Positions 15,471-24,092 of a DNA stretch of 64,000 nucleotides are shown one piece after another. The notes beneath the pieces were generated by a model. The model searched no databases. It saw nothing but the letters and a program-made list of their open reading frames with translations, and was not told where the DNA came from. Source of the DNA: Janthinobacterium saanense. GTDB taxonomy: Bacteria > Pseudomonadota > Gammaproteobacteria > Burkholderiales > Burkholderiaceae_D. The stretch lies in the NCBI RefSeq assembly GCF_014200675.1, contig NZ_JACHCI010000024.1, positions 11,076-75,075 on the forward strand, in the 5' to 3' direction. The number at the start of each line of letters is the position of its first letter. Position 1 is the first letter of the stretch. The translations under genes and the position numbers were made by a program.

Positions 15471-15773
15471 AAAATCTGGTGCCGATCCTTGAGGCGACCG
15501 GCTGACCTGCTGGAAGATCGAACATGCCGCCAACTTCACGGCAGTGCGTCTCGACCACGCAGAAACATCATAGCGCCATTCTCAAAAAAACACCGTTCGC
15601 TAGCGCACATAAGAGACAAATTCATCGCCTCCCTTGCTCCGATAAAGTTTTTCTTTCAATGAATGACAGTTAATCTGCTTTGTGAGCAAGTGGAAATCGG
15701 AGAAAAATACAGCCATTGATGCAGCGAATTACGATCCGCTCATCGCTCCTTTCATCACTTATCAGGATAAATC

Positions 15774-16550
15774 ATGCATACATTTTCTTCCAAGGTTGCC
15801 ATCGTCACCGGTGGCGGTTCCGGTATCGGCAAAGAAGTCGCCAAACGCCTGGTGCAGGCAGGCGCCCAGGTCGTCATCGGCGGGCGCGACGACGCCAAGC
15901 TGCAGCGTGCGGCAGCAGAGATCGACCCGAGCGGCAACCAAGTGCGCTGCCACGCGGGCGACATCGCCCAGCCGGCCACGGCAGCAGCATTGGTGACACT
16001 GGCCACGCAAGCATTTGGCGGCGTCGACATCCTCGTCAACAACGCCGGCGTGTTCCGTCCCAAGGCTTTCCTCGAGGTTGACGAGGCCGAGTACGACTGG
16101 TTTCTCGACACCATCCTCAAGGGTAAGTTCTTCATGGCGCAAGCGGCCGCCAGGGCCATGCAGCAACGGGGCGGCGGCGCCATCGTGCAAACCGGCTCGC
16201 TGTGGGCCTTGCAAGCGATCGGTGCGACGCCGTCGGCCGCCTACTCGGCCGCCAATGCCGGCGTGCACGCCCTGACGCGCAACCTGGCCATCGAACTGGC
16301 AGGGTCGAACATCCGCATCAACACGGTCGCGCCTGGCGTAGTGGAAACGCCGGTCTACAACACCTTCATGAGCGATGAACAGGTGAAGGACACCTTGCCG
16401 TCGTTCAATGCCTTCCACCCGCTGGGACGCAATGGCCAGCCGGGCGATATTGCCGACGCCATCCTGTTCCTGGCTTCGCCGAACGCCTCGTGGATCACCG
16501 GCACCGTGCTGCCGGTGGACGGCGGCGTCATGGCCGGCCGCCAGGCTTGA
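15774..16550 (+). CDS. Short-chain dehydrogenase/reductase lacking the catalytic lysine
   Basis: A 258-residue classical SDR: cofactor loop TGGGSGIG (12-19), NNAG at 89-92, serine at 142, and tyrosine at 157 in YSAANAGVHALTRN. The residue four after the tyrosine is Asn161, where the canonical YxxxK has lysine, so proton relay and nicotinamide ribose binding should be impaired or different. The C-terminus (WITGTVLPVDGGVMAG) is normal. It is the first gene of an oxidoreductase operon. The reaction is unknown. Confidence 0.87.
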   Translation: MHTFSSKVAIVTGGGSGIGKEVAKRLVQAGAQVVIGGRDDAKLQRAAAEIDPSGNQVRCHAGDIAQPATAAALVTLATQAFGGVDILVNNAGVFRPKAFLEVDEAEYDWFLDTILKGKFFMAQAAARAMQQRGGGAIVQTGSLWALQAIGATPSAAYSAANAGVHALTRNLAIELAGSNIRINTVAPGVVETPVYNTFMSDEQVKDTLPSFNAFHPLGRNGQPGDIADAILFLASPNASWITGTVLPVDGGVMAGRQA

Positions 16551-16582
16551 ATCACCCATTTCAAACTGACAGGAGTTTTATC

Positions 16583-16711
16583 ATGATGCAAGACTGGCAT
16601 ACTTGCCGCGACAGCCTGCTGCAACGCGTGGACGATGTGGCCAAACTGAGGCCTGACGTCATAACGCTGAGCATGACGATTGCACTAGAGGGGCCGGAAA
16701 CACCATGCTGA
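16583..16711 (+). pseudogene. Clipped carboxymuconolactone-decarboxylase-like reading frame
   Basis: A 42-residue frame with AGGAG seven bases before its ATG. The first 27 residues (MMQDWHTCRDSLLQRVDDVA, then KLRPDVI) resemble the start of AhpD/carboxymuconolactone decarboxylase family proteins, then the resemblance stops and the frame ends in the start of the cupin gene (ATGCTGA overlap). I read it as the 5' remnant of a gene that lost its body by deletion. A short functional coupling peptide is the alternative. Confidence 0.45.
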
Positions 16712-17373
16712 TCAACGCAGACTACACGCGCCGCGCTACGGTCGTTCCCGGCCAGCATCGCTGGCTGGCCTCGCCGCAGGACGGGGTCGAGCGGCTGATG
16801 CTGGACCGCCTGGGCGGCGAACGGGCGCGCGCCACCAGCCTCGTGCGCTATGCGCCGGGCGCCCACTTTCCTGCACACCAGCATCCGGGCGGCGAGGAAA
16901 TCCTGGTGCTCTCTGGTACTTTCTCAGCCGATGGCCAGCACTATCCGGCTGGCAGCTATCTGCGCAACCCACCGGGCTCGTCGCACCAGCCTTCAAGCCA
17001 GGATGGCGCCTTGCTGTTCGTCAAGCTATGGCAAATGACGGCCGATGAACAGGCTGCGCTGCGCATCGATACACGCGATCCGGCCCAATGGCAAGGCCAC
17101 GGGGATAGCAATATGTGCCGCCTGTTCAGCAATACAAATGAACAGCTCAGCCTGCAACGCCTGGCGCCAGACACCGTGTTCTCCATCGATAACGCAGAAC
17201 TGCTGGTGCTGGAAGGTGGCTTGCTGGAAGGTGCGCAACACTATCCGCGCCACAGCTGGCTGCGCCTGCCGCCCGGCGATACGGCTACCCTGCGTGCTGG
17301 CGCACACGGCGCCACCATCTATCTGAAAACCGGCCACCTGGCTTACCTGGCCAGCCTGGGGGCGCCATGCTGA
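16705..17373 (+). CDS. ChrR-type cupin protein
   Basis: A 222-residue two-cupin protein. The first cupin has the metal motif HFPAHQHPGGEEILVLSGTF with a further histidine in PPGSSHQ; the second (about 140-215) has lost most metal ligands. This matches the cupin half of ChrR-like proteins, without the zinc-binding anti-sigma domain, so it is more likely an enzyme or sensor of small molecules than an anti-sigma factor. It overlaps the preceding remnant and the following FAD gene by seven bases each (ATGCTGA), implying translational coupling along the operon. Confidence 0.8.
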   Translation: MLINADYTRRATVVPGQHRWLASPQDGVERLMLDRLGGERARATSLVRYAPGAHFPAHQHPGGEEILVLSGTFSADGQHYPAGSYLRNPPGSSHQPSSQDGALLFVKLWQMTADEQAALRIDTRDPAQWQGHGDSNMCRLFSNTNEQLSLQRLAPDTVFSIDNAELLVLEGGLLEGAQHYPRHSWLRLPPGDTATLRAGAHGATIYLKTGHLAYLASLGAPC

Positions 17374-18455
17374 CCGCCCGCATCGTGATTATCGGCGGCG
17401 GCCTGGCCGGCTTGTATGCCGCGTATCTGCTGGAACAGCGCGGCATGACAGATTACGTGCTGCTGGAAGCGCGCAGCCACTTTGGTGGACGCATCGCTGC
17501 CACACCCGAAGGCCATGACCTGGGCGCCACCTGGTTCTGGCCTGAATTGCAGACACAATTGAGTGAGCTGATCGACGCATTGCAATTGCCGCGTTTTGAA
17601 CAATACGCCAGCGGCGATATGGTCATTGAACGCTCGCGCCAGGCCACACCCGAACGCATGGCCAGCTATTTCTCTGCCCCGCCATCGATGCGCCTGGCCG
17701 GCGGCATGGGCGCGCTGACGGACGCACTGCAGGCGGCAATACCAGCAGAACGCACAATGACAGGCCAGCGCGTGCGCCGCCTGCAGCGCCTGTCTGGCCA
17801 TATCCACGTTGAACTTGACGATGAACAAGGCAATCCCGTTGCGTACCAGGCTGAACATGTGCTGCTGGCCTTGCCGCCCCGCCTGGCCGCAGCCATCGCA
17901 TACACGCCAGCGCTGCCCGCAACCCTGGCCGACACATGGTCCGGCACCCCAACCTGGATGGCGCCGCACGCCAAGTACGTGGCCATTTATAAGCACGCTT
18001 TCTGGCGCCGCCAAGGTTTATCCGGCCATGCCCGCAGCGCAGGCGGCCCGTTGGCTGAGATACACGACGCCAGCGCAGACGATGGTCCGCCTGCCCTGTT
18101 CGGCTTTCTCGGCGTGCCGGCCATCAAGCGCCAAGATGTCAGCGCAGAGGTGCTGCTGGCGCATTGCCGCGCGCAACTGGTCCGTTTGTTCGGGCCGCAA
18201 GCCGGCTCGCCCGTGGCCGAATACCTCAAGGACTGGGCCACGGACAGCTGCACGGCAACACCGGCTGACTTGCAAGGACAGGGAGAGCACCCGGACGCTC
18301 CCGCCGCCCAGGCTGGCGATGGCCGATGGCAAGGCCGCATCACGGGCATCGCCAGCGAATGGTCGCCCCATTTCCCCGGCTACCTCGCCGGCGCCATCGA
18401 CGCGGCCCAGCGCGGCGTCGCAAGTTTATCGAAAACAATGGAGATAACGCCATGA
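17367..18455 (+). CDS. FAD-dependent amine oxidase-type oxidoreductase
   Basis: A 362-residue flavoprotein of the monoamine-oxidase fold: dinucleotide motif IVIIGGGLAGLYAAYLLEQRG at the N-terminus (residues 6-26), the second FAD motif EARSHFGGRIA, and a C-terminal FAD-binding segment GYLAGAIDAAQRGV. There is no signal peptide or Tat motif, so it is cytosolic. It is at the short end for the family. It lies in an operon with an SDR and a cupin; the substrate is unknown. Confidence 0.85.
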   Translation: MLTARIVIIGGGLAGLYAAYLLEQRGMTDYVLLEARSHFGGRIAATPEGHDLGATWFWPELQTQLSELIDALQLPRFEQYASGDMVIERSRQATPERMASYFSAPPSMRLAGGMGALTDALQAAIPAERTMTGQRVRRLQRLSGHIHVELDDEQGNPVAYQAEHVLLALPPRLAAAIAYTPALPATLADTWSGTPTWMAPHAKYVAIYKHAFWRRQGLSGHARSAGGPLAEIHDASADDGPPALFGFLGVPAIKRQDVSAEVLLAHCRAQLVRLFGPQAGSPVAEYLKDWATDSCTATPADLQGQGEHPDAPAAQAGDGRWQGRITGIASEWSPHFPGYLAGAIDAAQRGVASLSKTMEITP

Positions 18456-18517
18456 ATACGACCTACCGGGCCATGCAGATCCGCCAGCCGGGCATGGTGC
18501 TGACGATGGGTTCTTAG
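18452..18517 (+). pseudogene. Remnant of a zinc-type alcohol dehydrogenase start
   Basis: A 21-residue frame (MNTTYRAMQIRQPG, then MVLTMGS) with GGAG eight bases before its ATG and overlapping the end of the flavoprotein gene by four bases. The first 14 residues resemble the start of zinc-dependent alcohol dehydrogenases, after which the frame ends and the oppositely oriented epimerase gene begins at once. It is most simply the left-over 5' end of a deleted last gene of the operon. Confidence 0.4.
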
Positions 18518-19416
18518 TGAGGCGGGTTCAGCATGTCTTTGCTGATCCATTCCAGCACCGATGGACCTGTTGGCTGCCAGCCCAGCAGCTTGCGCGAGCG
18601 TTCGCCACGCACGCGGCTGTTGGAACCGAGTCCATACGACGCCATTTCATAACCCCATTCGGCGATGGCTTCGGGTAATGGCCAGTCTTGCGCGGGGCCC
18701 AGGTCCAGCGCTTCGGCAATCGCCGCCGTCATGTCGCGGAAGGCTGCTTCGCCCGATTCGACGAAATAGAAAGTGCCGGCAGGCGACTTTTCCAGCGCCA
18801 GCAAATACAGGCTGACCACGTCGTCGATATGCACGTTGGACCAGATATTGCGGCCTGGTCCCACATGGCGCACGATGCCGCTCTTGCGCGCCTGCTTGAG
18901 CAGACGCGGCAATTGCACGCTGTCGCGCGGCAAAGCGCCATGGCCGTAGATCAAGGTATTGCACAGCACGCTGGCGCGCACGCCCTGGGCAGCGCTGGCC
19001 AGTATCAAATCATCGATGGCGACGCGGGCCGCCTTGTCGGCCGTCGGTGCGGGCAGCTTGTCTTCGTAATAAATCTGCTCCGTGCCTTCGCCGCCCGACG
19101 CGTCGCCCACGATGGACGAGCCGCTGGTGTGCAAATACACTTTGTTGCTGCCGGCCAGCGCTTCGAGAATGGCTTCGACGCCGCCACGGTGGTCGCTGCT
19201 GGCGGCATTGATGACGGCGTCGGCCGCGCGCGCCTGTTCGATGATCAGTTCGCGGTCATTCAAGGTGCCGACCACGCCCTGCACGCCGATCGTAGCCAGT
19301 TCGTCCACTTGCTCCGGTTTGCGCACCAGGCCCGTCACCTGATGGCCGGCACGCACCAGGCCCGCCGCGATGGAACTGCCGATAAAACCTGCCGCACCTG
19401 TCAAAAATACTTTCAT
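18514..19416 (-). CDS. NAD-dependent epimerase/dehydratase (extended SDR)
   Basis: A 300-residue extended SDR with the Rossmann motif GAAGFIGSS at residues 7-15, a serine-rich strand SGSSIVGD and a YYEDK segment supplying the YxxxK pair. It is cytosolic with GAGGAG before the start. The substrate is not recognisable; the family acts on nucleotide sugars, flavonoid-like ketones and similar compounds. Its 3' end abuts the alcohol dehydrogenase remnant, which suggests a rearrangement joint here. Confidence 0.85.
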   Translation of the reverse strand: MKVFLTGAAGFIGSSIAAGLVRAGHQVTGLVRKPEQVDELATIGVQGVVGTLNDRELIIEQARAADAVINAASSDHRGGVEAILEALAGSNKVYLHTSGSSIVGDASGGEGTEQIYYEDKLPAPTADKAARVAIDDLILASAAQGVRASVLCNTLIYGHGALPRDSVQLPRLLKQARKSGIVRHVGPGRNIWSNVHIDDVVSLYLLALEKSPAGTFYFVESGEAAFRDMTAAIAEALDLGPAQDWPLPEAIAEWGYEMASYGLGSNSRVRGERSRKLLGWQPTGPSVLEWISKDMLNPPH

Positions 19417-19514
19417 GTCTGCTCCTCAGTTGGTCTAGCTAGATTGCAATCAATCTCACCAAGCCAGTATGCCGCGTTTTCGCTTTCGCAAAAAGCAGTC
19501 ATGCAGCAAATGAT

Positions 19515-21479
19515 TTATGACTTCGAAGCAACAGTTACCGCCTTGGCCTTGCGCTGCAAGGCGGCGATATAACGGCTTTGATGGGCCGGGTCTTGCGGCG
19601 TCAGCAAGCTCAAGCGGTCACGCGCGCGCGTGGCGGCCACATAAAAGCGGTTTTCTTCTTCCAGTGGATCGGTCTTGCTGCGCGGAAATTCATCGATGGC
19701 CAGGTAGGGCAGGATCACATGGCTGTATTCCAGGCCCTTGATCTGGTCGATGCAGGCAATCACGATTTTGGCCTTGCCGCTGGTCACAGCGACAGCCTCT
19801 TCCATTTCACCGAGCCAGGCGGCGAAGTCGCCCAGGGACGTCTCCGCTTCGGTGCAGACGGCAATAAAACCATGCAGCGAGCGCGCCACCACCCTCGCCT
19901 GCGCCGGGTCGACATAGATGCGGCGGGCCGTCTGTTCCAGCTGCATCAAGCCAAAAATATGCTGCAAGGCAGCGCCAGCCGGCGCCTCGGGCGGCAGCGC
20001 ACGCAGATAGTCGACAGCAGCAAGGGTCAGGGCCGCCTTGTCCTGGTTGACGGACTTGGCCAGCTGATTGGTCAAAAAACCTTCCAGCAAGTCCGGGTAA
20101 TTGGCCACATCGGCCTTGGCTTGCTGCAACTGGCTGCGCGTAAACGGGATTTCCGCAAACGCCACCAGCGCTTCGAGGATCTCGCCCCGGCGCGGGCCGC
20201 TCTTGATCGCATGCAAATCCTTGCGGGCGATGGCGACCATGCCGCGCAACATCAGCACTTCCTGGCTGAGCAGATAACTATGCATATCGAGCAGCTCATA
20301 AGCGATGCCGCTCTGGAACAAAGCCGTTTCCACGCGAATAGCCTGATCGCGGTCGCGCAGCAAAATGGCCGTGGTGCCCGCATGCACGTGTTCCAGCGCG
20401 GCGATCAGCTGGGCGCTGCACGCTTGCGGCTGGGTGTGTTCGTAATGCAGCACCTCGATCACGGTCGCCCGGTTCAAGGCAGACACGCTGGCCTTGTTTT
20501 TCAGCACGCCGACCGCCAAGGCCAGCTGCGTGCCATAGCGGTAGGACGCCGTCAGCGGCAAGCGCTGCAAGGTGGGGAATTCCTGCTCGAAACGCTGGCG
20601 CAGGAAACGGTGGTCGGCGCCCGACCAGGTATAGATGACCTGGTCCTTGTCGCCCGCGCCGCAGAAAAACGCGTTGCCACGGCGTATCAGCATGGTCAGC
20701 AAACGGAACGATGCTTCATTCAGATCGTGCAATTCATCGGCCACGATGATCTGGAAGGCTGGCAATTGCTGGCGCAGCGGTTCGTCGTCGGTCAGCAAGC
20801 GCACCAGATCATAGGTGGCGTCGAATGGGCCACGGAACTGGATATCGCCCGTATCGGCGCCGCGCAAGCCTTCGTATTCGCGGCTCCACAGATAATGCGT
20901 GCGCGACATGCCCAGCATTTCCAGGTTGTCTTCCATGGAATTGCTTTCAAAATCAGCGCCATGAAAGTCCAGGCGCGCCTTGCTGCGCAGCTGCAGCTTC
21001 AAAAATTCGGCGATAGCGGCGTTGGTGGTATTGATTTCCAGCGGATAGCGGCCGGCATATTTTTCCGCCACCACTTCCAACGCTTCCCAGGCCACGGGAC
21101 GCAGCTCTTCATCCGTGCGCATGCTGGACACCTGCATGCCTTCCATTTGCAGCAGCACCTTGGCGGCGAAGGCATCGAAGGTGTCGACACTGAGGCGCTT
21201 GACCACGCCCAGCGGCACGCCCACTTCCAGCAGGCGCTGGCGCAAGGCCACGCGGGCAGCCTCGGTAAATACCAGCGCCAGCATGCGCTCGGGCGCGCGG
21301 CCCCGGTGCAGCGCTTCGGCCAGGCGCAGGGCCAGGGTGGTCGTCTTGGCGGCGCCGGCATTGGCGTCGATCAAGACAATTTTTTTCTGCGCCGTCTGGA
21401 TGGCGAGCTGTTCCGGCGTCGGCGTGATGCGTTTGGGAATGAATTGCGGGGCGTTGTCTGTACTCAAAGCTGTACTCAA
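19515..21479 (-). CDS. UvrD/Rep-like superfamily 1 helicase with divergent motifs
   Basis: A 654-residue protein starting with TTG, with AGGA six bases upstream. Motif I reads ANAGAAKTT (39-47), where UvrD has AGAGSGKT, and motif II reads VADELHD where DEFQD is usual. Motif III (GDKDQVIYTWSGAD), motif IV (LPLTASYRYG) and motif VI (ENRFYVAATRARDRL) are well kept, as is the motif V region QIKGLEYSHVILPYLA. It is probably an ATPase acting on single-stranded DNA, but with altered nucleotide binding. It lies 33 bases downstream of the EgtB-like gene, likely as an operon. Confidence 0.83.
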   Translation of the reverse strand: MSTALSTDNAPQFIPKRITPTPEQLAIQTAQKKIVLIDANAGAAKTTTLALRLAEALHRGRAPERMLALVFTEAARVALRQRLLEVGVPLGVVKRLSVDTFDAFAAKVLLQMEGMQVSSMRTDEELRPVAWEALEVVAEKYAGRYPLEINTTNAAIAEFLKLQLRSKARLDFHGADFESNSMEDNLEMLGMSRTHYLWSREYEGLRGADTGDIQFRGPFDATYDLVRLLTDDEPLRQQLPAFQIIVADELHDLNEASFRLLTMLIRRGNAFFCGAGDKDQVIYTWSGADHRFLRQRFEQEFPTLQRLPLTASYRYGTQLALAVGVLKNKASVSALNRATVIEVLHYEHTQPQACSAQLIAALEHVHAGTTAILLRDRDQAIRVETALFQSGIAYELLDMHSYLLSQEVLMLRGMVAIARKDLHAIKSGPRRGEILEALVAFAEIPFTRSQLQQAKADVANYPDLLEGFLTNQLAKSVNQDKAALTLAAVDYLRALPPEAPAGAALQHIFGLMQLEQTARRIYVDPAQARVVARSLHGFIAVCTEAETSLGDFAAWLGEMEEAVAVTSGKAKIVIACIDQIKGLEYSHVILPYLAIDEFPRSKTDPLEEENRFYVAATRARDRLSLLTPQDPAHQSRYIAALQRKAKAVTVASKS

Positions 21480-21512
21480 AAGAAATCCTGAAGTGGGTGC
21501 CCGGTCGCGTAT

Positions 21513-22709
21513 TTACCAGGCGCAGGTGCGCAAGCCGGCAAACACCTCGCCGCGCTCGGGGCCATGAAAGACGCGCATGCGGGGCGATACCAAACGGGGC
21601 GGCGTGACAAACGAGGCGCCGCGCAAGACCTGGTATTGCATGAAATACGGCGCCGAATACTCGCGCCAGGGGCCGGCGGCAAAACCAGGATACGGTTCGA
21701 ACGGCGTCGCCGTCCATTCCCACACCTGGCCCCACTGGAAGCGCGGATGGCCGGACAGCGCAGCATACTCCCATTCCGCCTCGGTCGCCAGGCGGCGACC
21801 GGCCCAGGCGCAATACGCTTGCGCTTCGTACAGATTGATATGGCGCACGGCTTCCTGCCGCGGCAGGGTGACGGGCTGGCCAAAGCGCACTGTGCGCCAT
21901 TGCATACCGTCGCGCAACCAATACAAGGGCGAGGAGCGCTCCTGCTGCATCAGCCAGGCGCTGCCGGCAGCGCTCCAGAACTGGCGGTTCTGGTAACCGC
22001 CATCGAGCACGAATTCGGCGAACTGGGCATTCGACACGGGCACGGCGTCGATGGTAAATGGCGGCACATAACAGGCATACGGCGGAGATTCATTATCAAA
22101 GGCGAAACCGGCATCGTGCCTGGAACCCAGTTCGATGCTACCGCCAGGAAAGGCAATCTCGCCGGCCGCCAGCACCAGAGACGGACTGGCCGCCAAAGTG
22201 TGCGGCGCCGGTAGCTCCAATCGTTGCAAGCCGGCCAGCATGGCCTCGCCGCACAGGTCTTCATGCGCCAGCGCCAGCCGGTAAGGATACAGGGCGCTGT
22301 CGACATTGGCCTCGCGCGAGAGCTTGTCGAGCACCCGGTCCAGCACTTCATGGCAATAGGTTTTGACGGCGCCCGGGCTGGGCAAGTCCAGGTTCCAGCG
22401 CGCGCGGTGCGCCACGAGATTGGCGTCGAACAAGTCGTCGCCACGCGTCAGCAGGGAGTTGTAGAGGGCGTCGGCCGGATGGCTCGATGGCGCTTCGCGC
22501 AAGATGAACCATTCGGCAAACCAGGCGATATGGCCTAGCTGCCACAGCGGCGGATTCAGATGCGGCAATTGCGGCACGCGGCTGGCCAGCTCATAGCCGG
22601 CCGCCGCGTAGCAATCGAACAGCGCCATGGTTTTCTGGCGCGCCGCCAGCAGCGATTGCGCCAGTTGCTGCGCGCCCGCCTGGCGGAAATTGGTATTGAT
22701 CAAAGTCAT
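21513..22709 (-). CDS. EgtB/SenA-like nonheme iron enzyme (DinB plus FGE-sulfatase fold)
   Basis: A 398-residue protein with an N-terminal DinB-like helical domain (LGHIAWFAEWF, His60) and a C-terminal formylglycine-enzyme-like domain (RRLATEAEWEYAAL, VLRGASFVTPPRL, FAGLRTCAW). This is the layout of ergothioneine synthase EgtB and selenoneine synthase SenA, which join histidine betaine to a sulfur or selenium donor with oxygen. The second metal motif reads AHEDLCGE (His149, Cys153), so a position normally occupied by histidine is cysteine. No egtD, senB or senC is in the window, so the substrate is open. Confidence 0.78.
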   Translation of the reverse strand: MTLINTNFRQAGAQQLAQSLLAARQKTMALFDCYAAAGYELASRVPQLPHLNPPLWQLGHIAWFAEWFILREAPSSHPADALYNSLLTRGDDLFDANLVAHRARWNLDLPSPGAVKTYCHEVLDRVLDKLSREANVDSALYPYRLALAHEDLCGEAMLAGLQRLELPAPHTLAASPSLVLAAGEIAFPGGSIELGSRHDAGFAFDNESPPYACYVPPFTIDAVPVSNAQFAEFVLDGGYQNRQFWSAAGSAWLMQQERSSPLYWLRDGMQWRTVRFGQPVTLPRQEAVRHINLYEAQAYCAWAGRRLATEAEWEYAALSGHPRFQWGQVWEWTATPFEPYPGFAAGPWREYSAPYFMQYQVLRGASFVTPPRLVSPRMRVFHGPERGEVFAGLRTCAW

Positions 22710-22760
22710 GTTGGGATTGTAACGCCGATTGCCTCAATCATCACATCCCGGCGGGCCAAC

Positions 22761-24080
22761 TTATTTCACCAGCAATTCACCATGATGCACAGGCGAAATC
22801 ACCGACTTCGGCATGCTGACGATAAAGCTGCTGCCCTTGTCGGCCACGGACTGTATCGCCAGGGTGCCGCCATGGCGCAGCAGCACGTGCTTGACGATGG
22901 CCAGGCCCAGGCCCGTGCCTTGCGTTTCGCGCGAACGGCTCTTGTCGACCCGGTAGAAGCGCTCGGTCAAACGTGAAATATGCTCAGGGCTGATGCCGAT
23001 CCCCGTATCCTGGGCAATGAATTGCGGGCCAGCCGGGCCATCTTGCCAGCGCAGGGTGATGCTGCCACCGGCCGGCGTGTAGCGCACGGCATTCGAGGCC
23101 AGGTTGCCGAACGCGCTGTAGAGCTCGTCGTAACTGCCCAGCACGTCGGGGCCTTTGCATTCCATGCTGATCTGGTGCTTGCCTGCCGACAAGGCCTTGG
23201 CGTCGCGCAAGACTTGCGCCATCAGCTTGCGCACATCGACCGGCTCGGGGCGCAGCGGATAATCGACCGACTCCAGTCGCGATAAAGTCAGCATGTCTTC
23301 GATCAGATGCTGCATGCGGTGGCCCTGCTCCGTCATCAGCTTGATATGGGCGGCCCGCGTGGCGGCGTCCAGGTCCAGCTCGGTGGAAGCGATTTCCAGG
23401 AAACCCACGATCACCGTCAGCGGCGTGCGCAATTCATGCGAGGCGTTGGCAATGAAGTCGCGGCGCATCATTTCGATGCGTTCCGTTTCCGTCACGTCAT
23501 GCGTAACCAGGATCTGGCGACGGTTTTCAAACGGAATGATTTGCACGATCAGCTTGCGGTTGCGGAAGGTGATCGTCAGCGGCTGATCGTAGCGGCCCAG
23601 GATGATGTAGTCCATGAACTCGGGGCTGCGGATCAGATTGGTCACGCGCATGCCCTTGTCGCGCTCATGCGTGAGGCCCAGATGCTTTTCAGCGGCCGGG
23701 TTGCACCATTCGAGGAACAGCACGTCATCCATGATGACTACGCCGTCCGGCAACAGATGCATGGCCTGGCGGAAACGCGCCAGCCATTCGGTCAGCTCGG
23801 CCTGGTTTTTTTCATCGTCGCGGCGCATGCGGTACAGGCGCGCAAAAATGCTGGTCCAGGCGCCCCAGCCATCGGGCAGCTTGGCGCTGTGCGGGTTTTC
23901 CAGCCAGTTACTCAGCTGAAACAGGTACGACAACTGCACGAACACCATCATGGCCATCAGCACGAAGGCGATGCCCAGCGCATAGGTGGCGCCAAACAGA
24001 TACCACACCACGGCCACGCCCAGCAAGGACAAGACCATGCGCAAGGCGGCCGGCACCCAGAACAGCAATTTCGGATTCAT
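22761..24080 (-). CDS. phoR: Phosphate regulon sensor histidine kinase PhoR
   Basis: A 439-residue membrane kinase: two N-terminal transmembrane helices with almost no periplasmic loop, a PAS domain (about 95-200, LLPDGVVIMDDVLFLEWCN), HisKA with FIANASHELRTPLTVIVGFL, and HATPase with DTGIGI and GTGLGLAIVKHVLLRHGG. It phosphorylates PhoB when phosphate is scarce. It is the last gene of the pst-pho block, 12 bases after phoB. Confidence 0.96.
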   Translation of the reverse strand: MNPKLLFWVPAALRMVLSLLGVAVVWYLFGATYALGIAFVLMAMMVFVQLSYLFQLSNWLENPHSAKLPDGWGAWTSIFARLYRMRRDDEKNQAELTEWLARFRQAMHLLPDGVVIMDDVLFLEWCNPAAEKHLGLTHERDKGMRVTNLIRSPEFMDYIILGRYDQPLTITFRNRKLIVQIIPFENRRQILVTHDVTETERIEMMRRDFIANASHELRTPLTVIVGFLEIASTELDLDAATRAAHIKLMTEQGHRMQHLIEDMLTLSRLESVDYPLRPEPVDVRKLMAQVLRDAKALSAGKHQISMECKGPDVLGSYDELYSAFGNLASNAVRYTPAGGSITLRWQDGPAGPQFIAQDTGIGISPEHISRLTERFYRVDKSRSRETQGTGLGLAIVKHVLLRHGGTLAIQSVADKGSSFIVSMPKSVISPVHHGELLVK

Positions 24081-24092
24081 AAGAAACAGGCT

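Larger units (their letters stand above)
15244..15773. other. 530-base non-coding interval between divergent operons
   Basis: No convincing gene is seen. It holds a near-palindrome TCAGTTAATTGACTGA at 15251-15266 just upstream of the LiaI-like gene, one copy on the minus strand of a LytTR-type half-site (TACGTTCAG, 15263-15271), a perfect minus-strand terminator (15367-15393), and a second 9-bp hairpin (15440-15467). AGGA seven bases before 15774 is the ribosome binding site of the SDR gene. Confidence 0.6.

Noticed and set aside
15286..15558. 90-codon minus-strand frame in the non-coding interval
   Set aside because: It reads straight through the perfect terminator palindrome at 15367-15393 and has no ribosome binding site, so it is unlikely to be a gene.
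19578..21491. 637-codon plus-strand frame opposite the UvrD-like helicase
   Set aside because: Same reasoning: no domain, antisense composition, and helicase motifs III to VI are clear on the minus strand.
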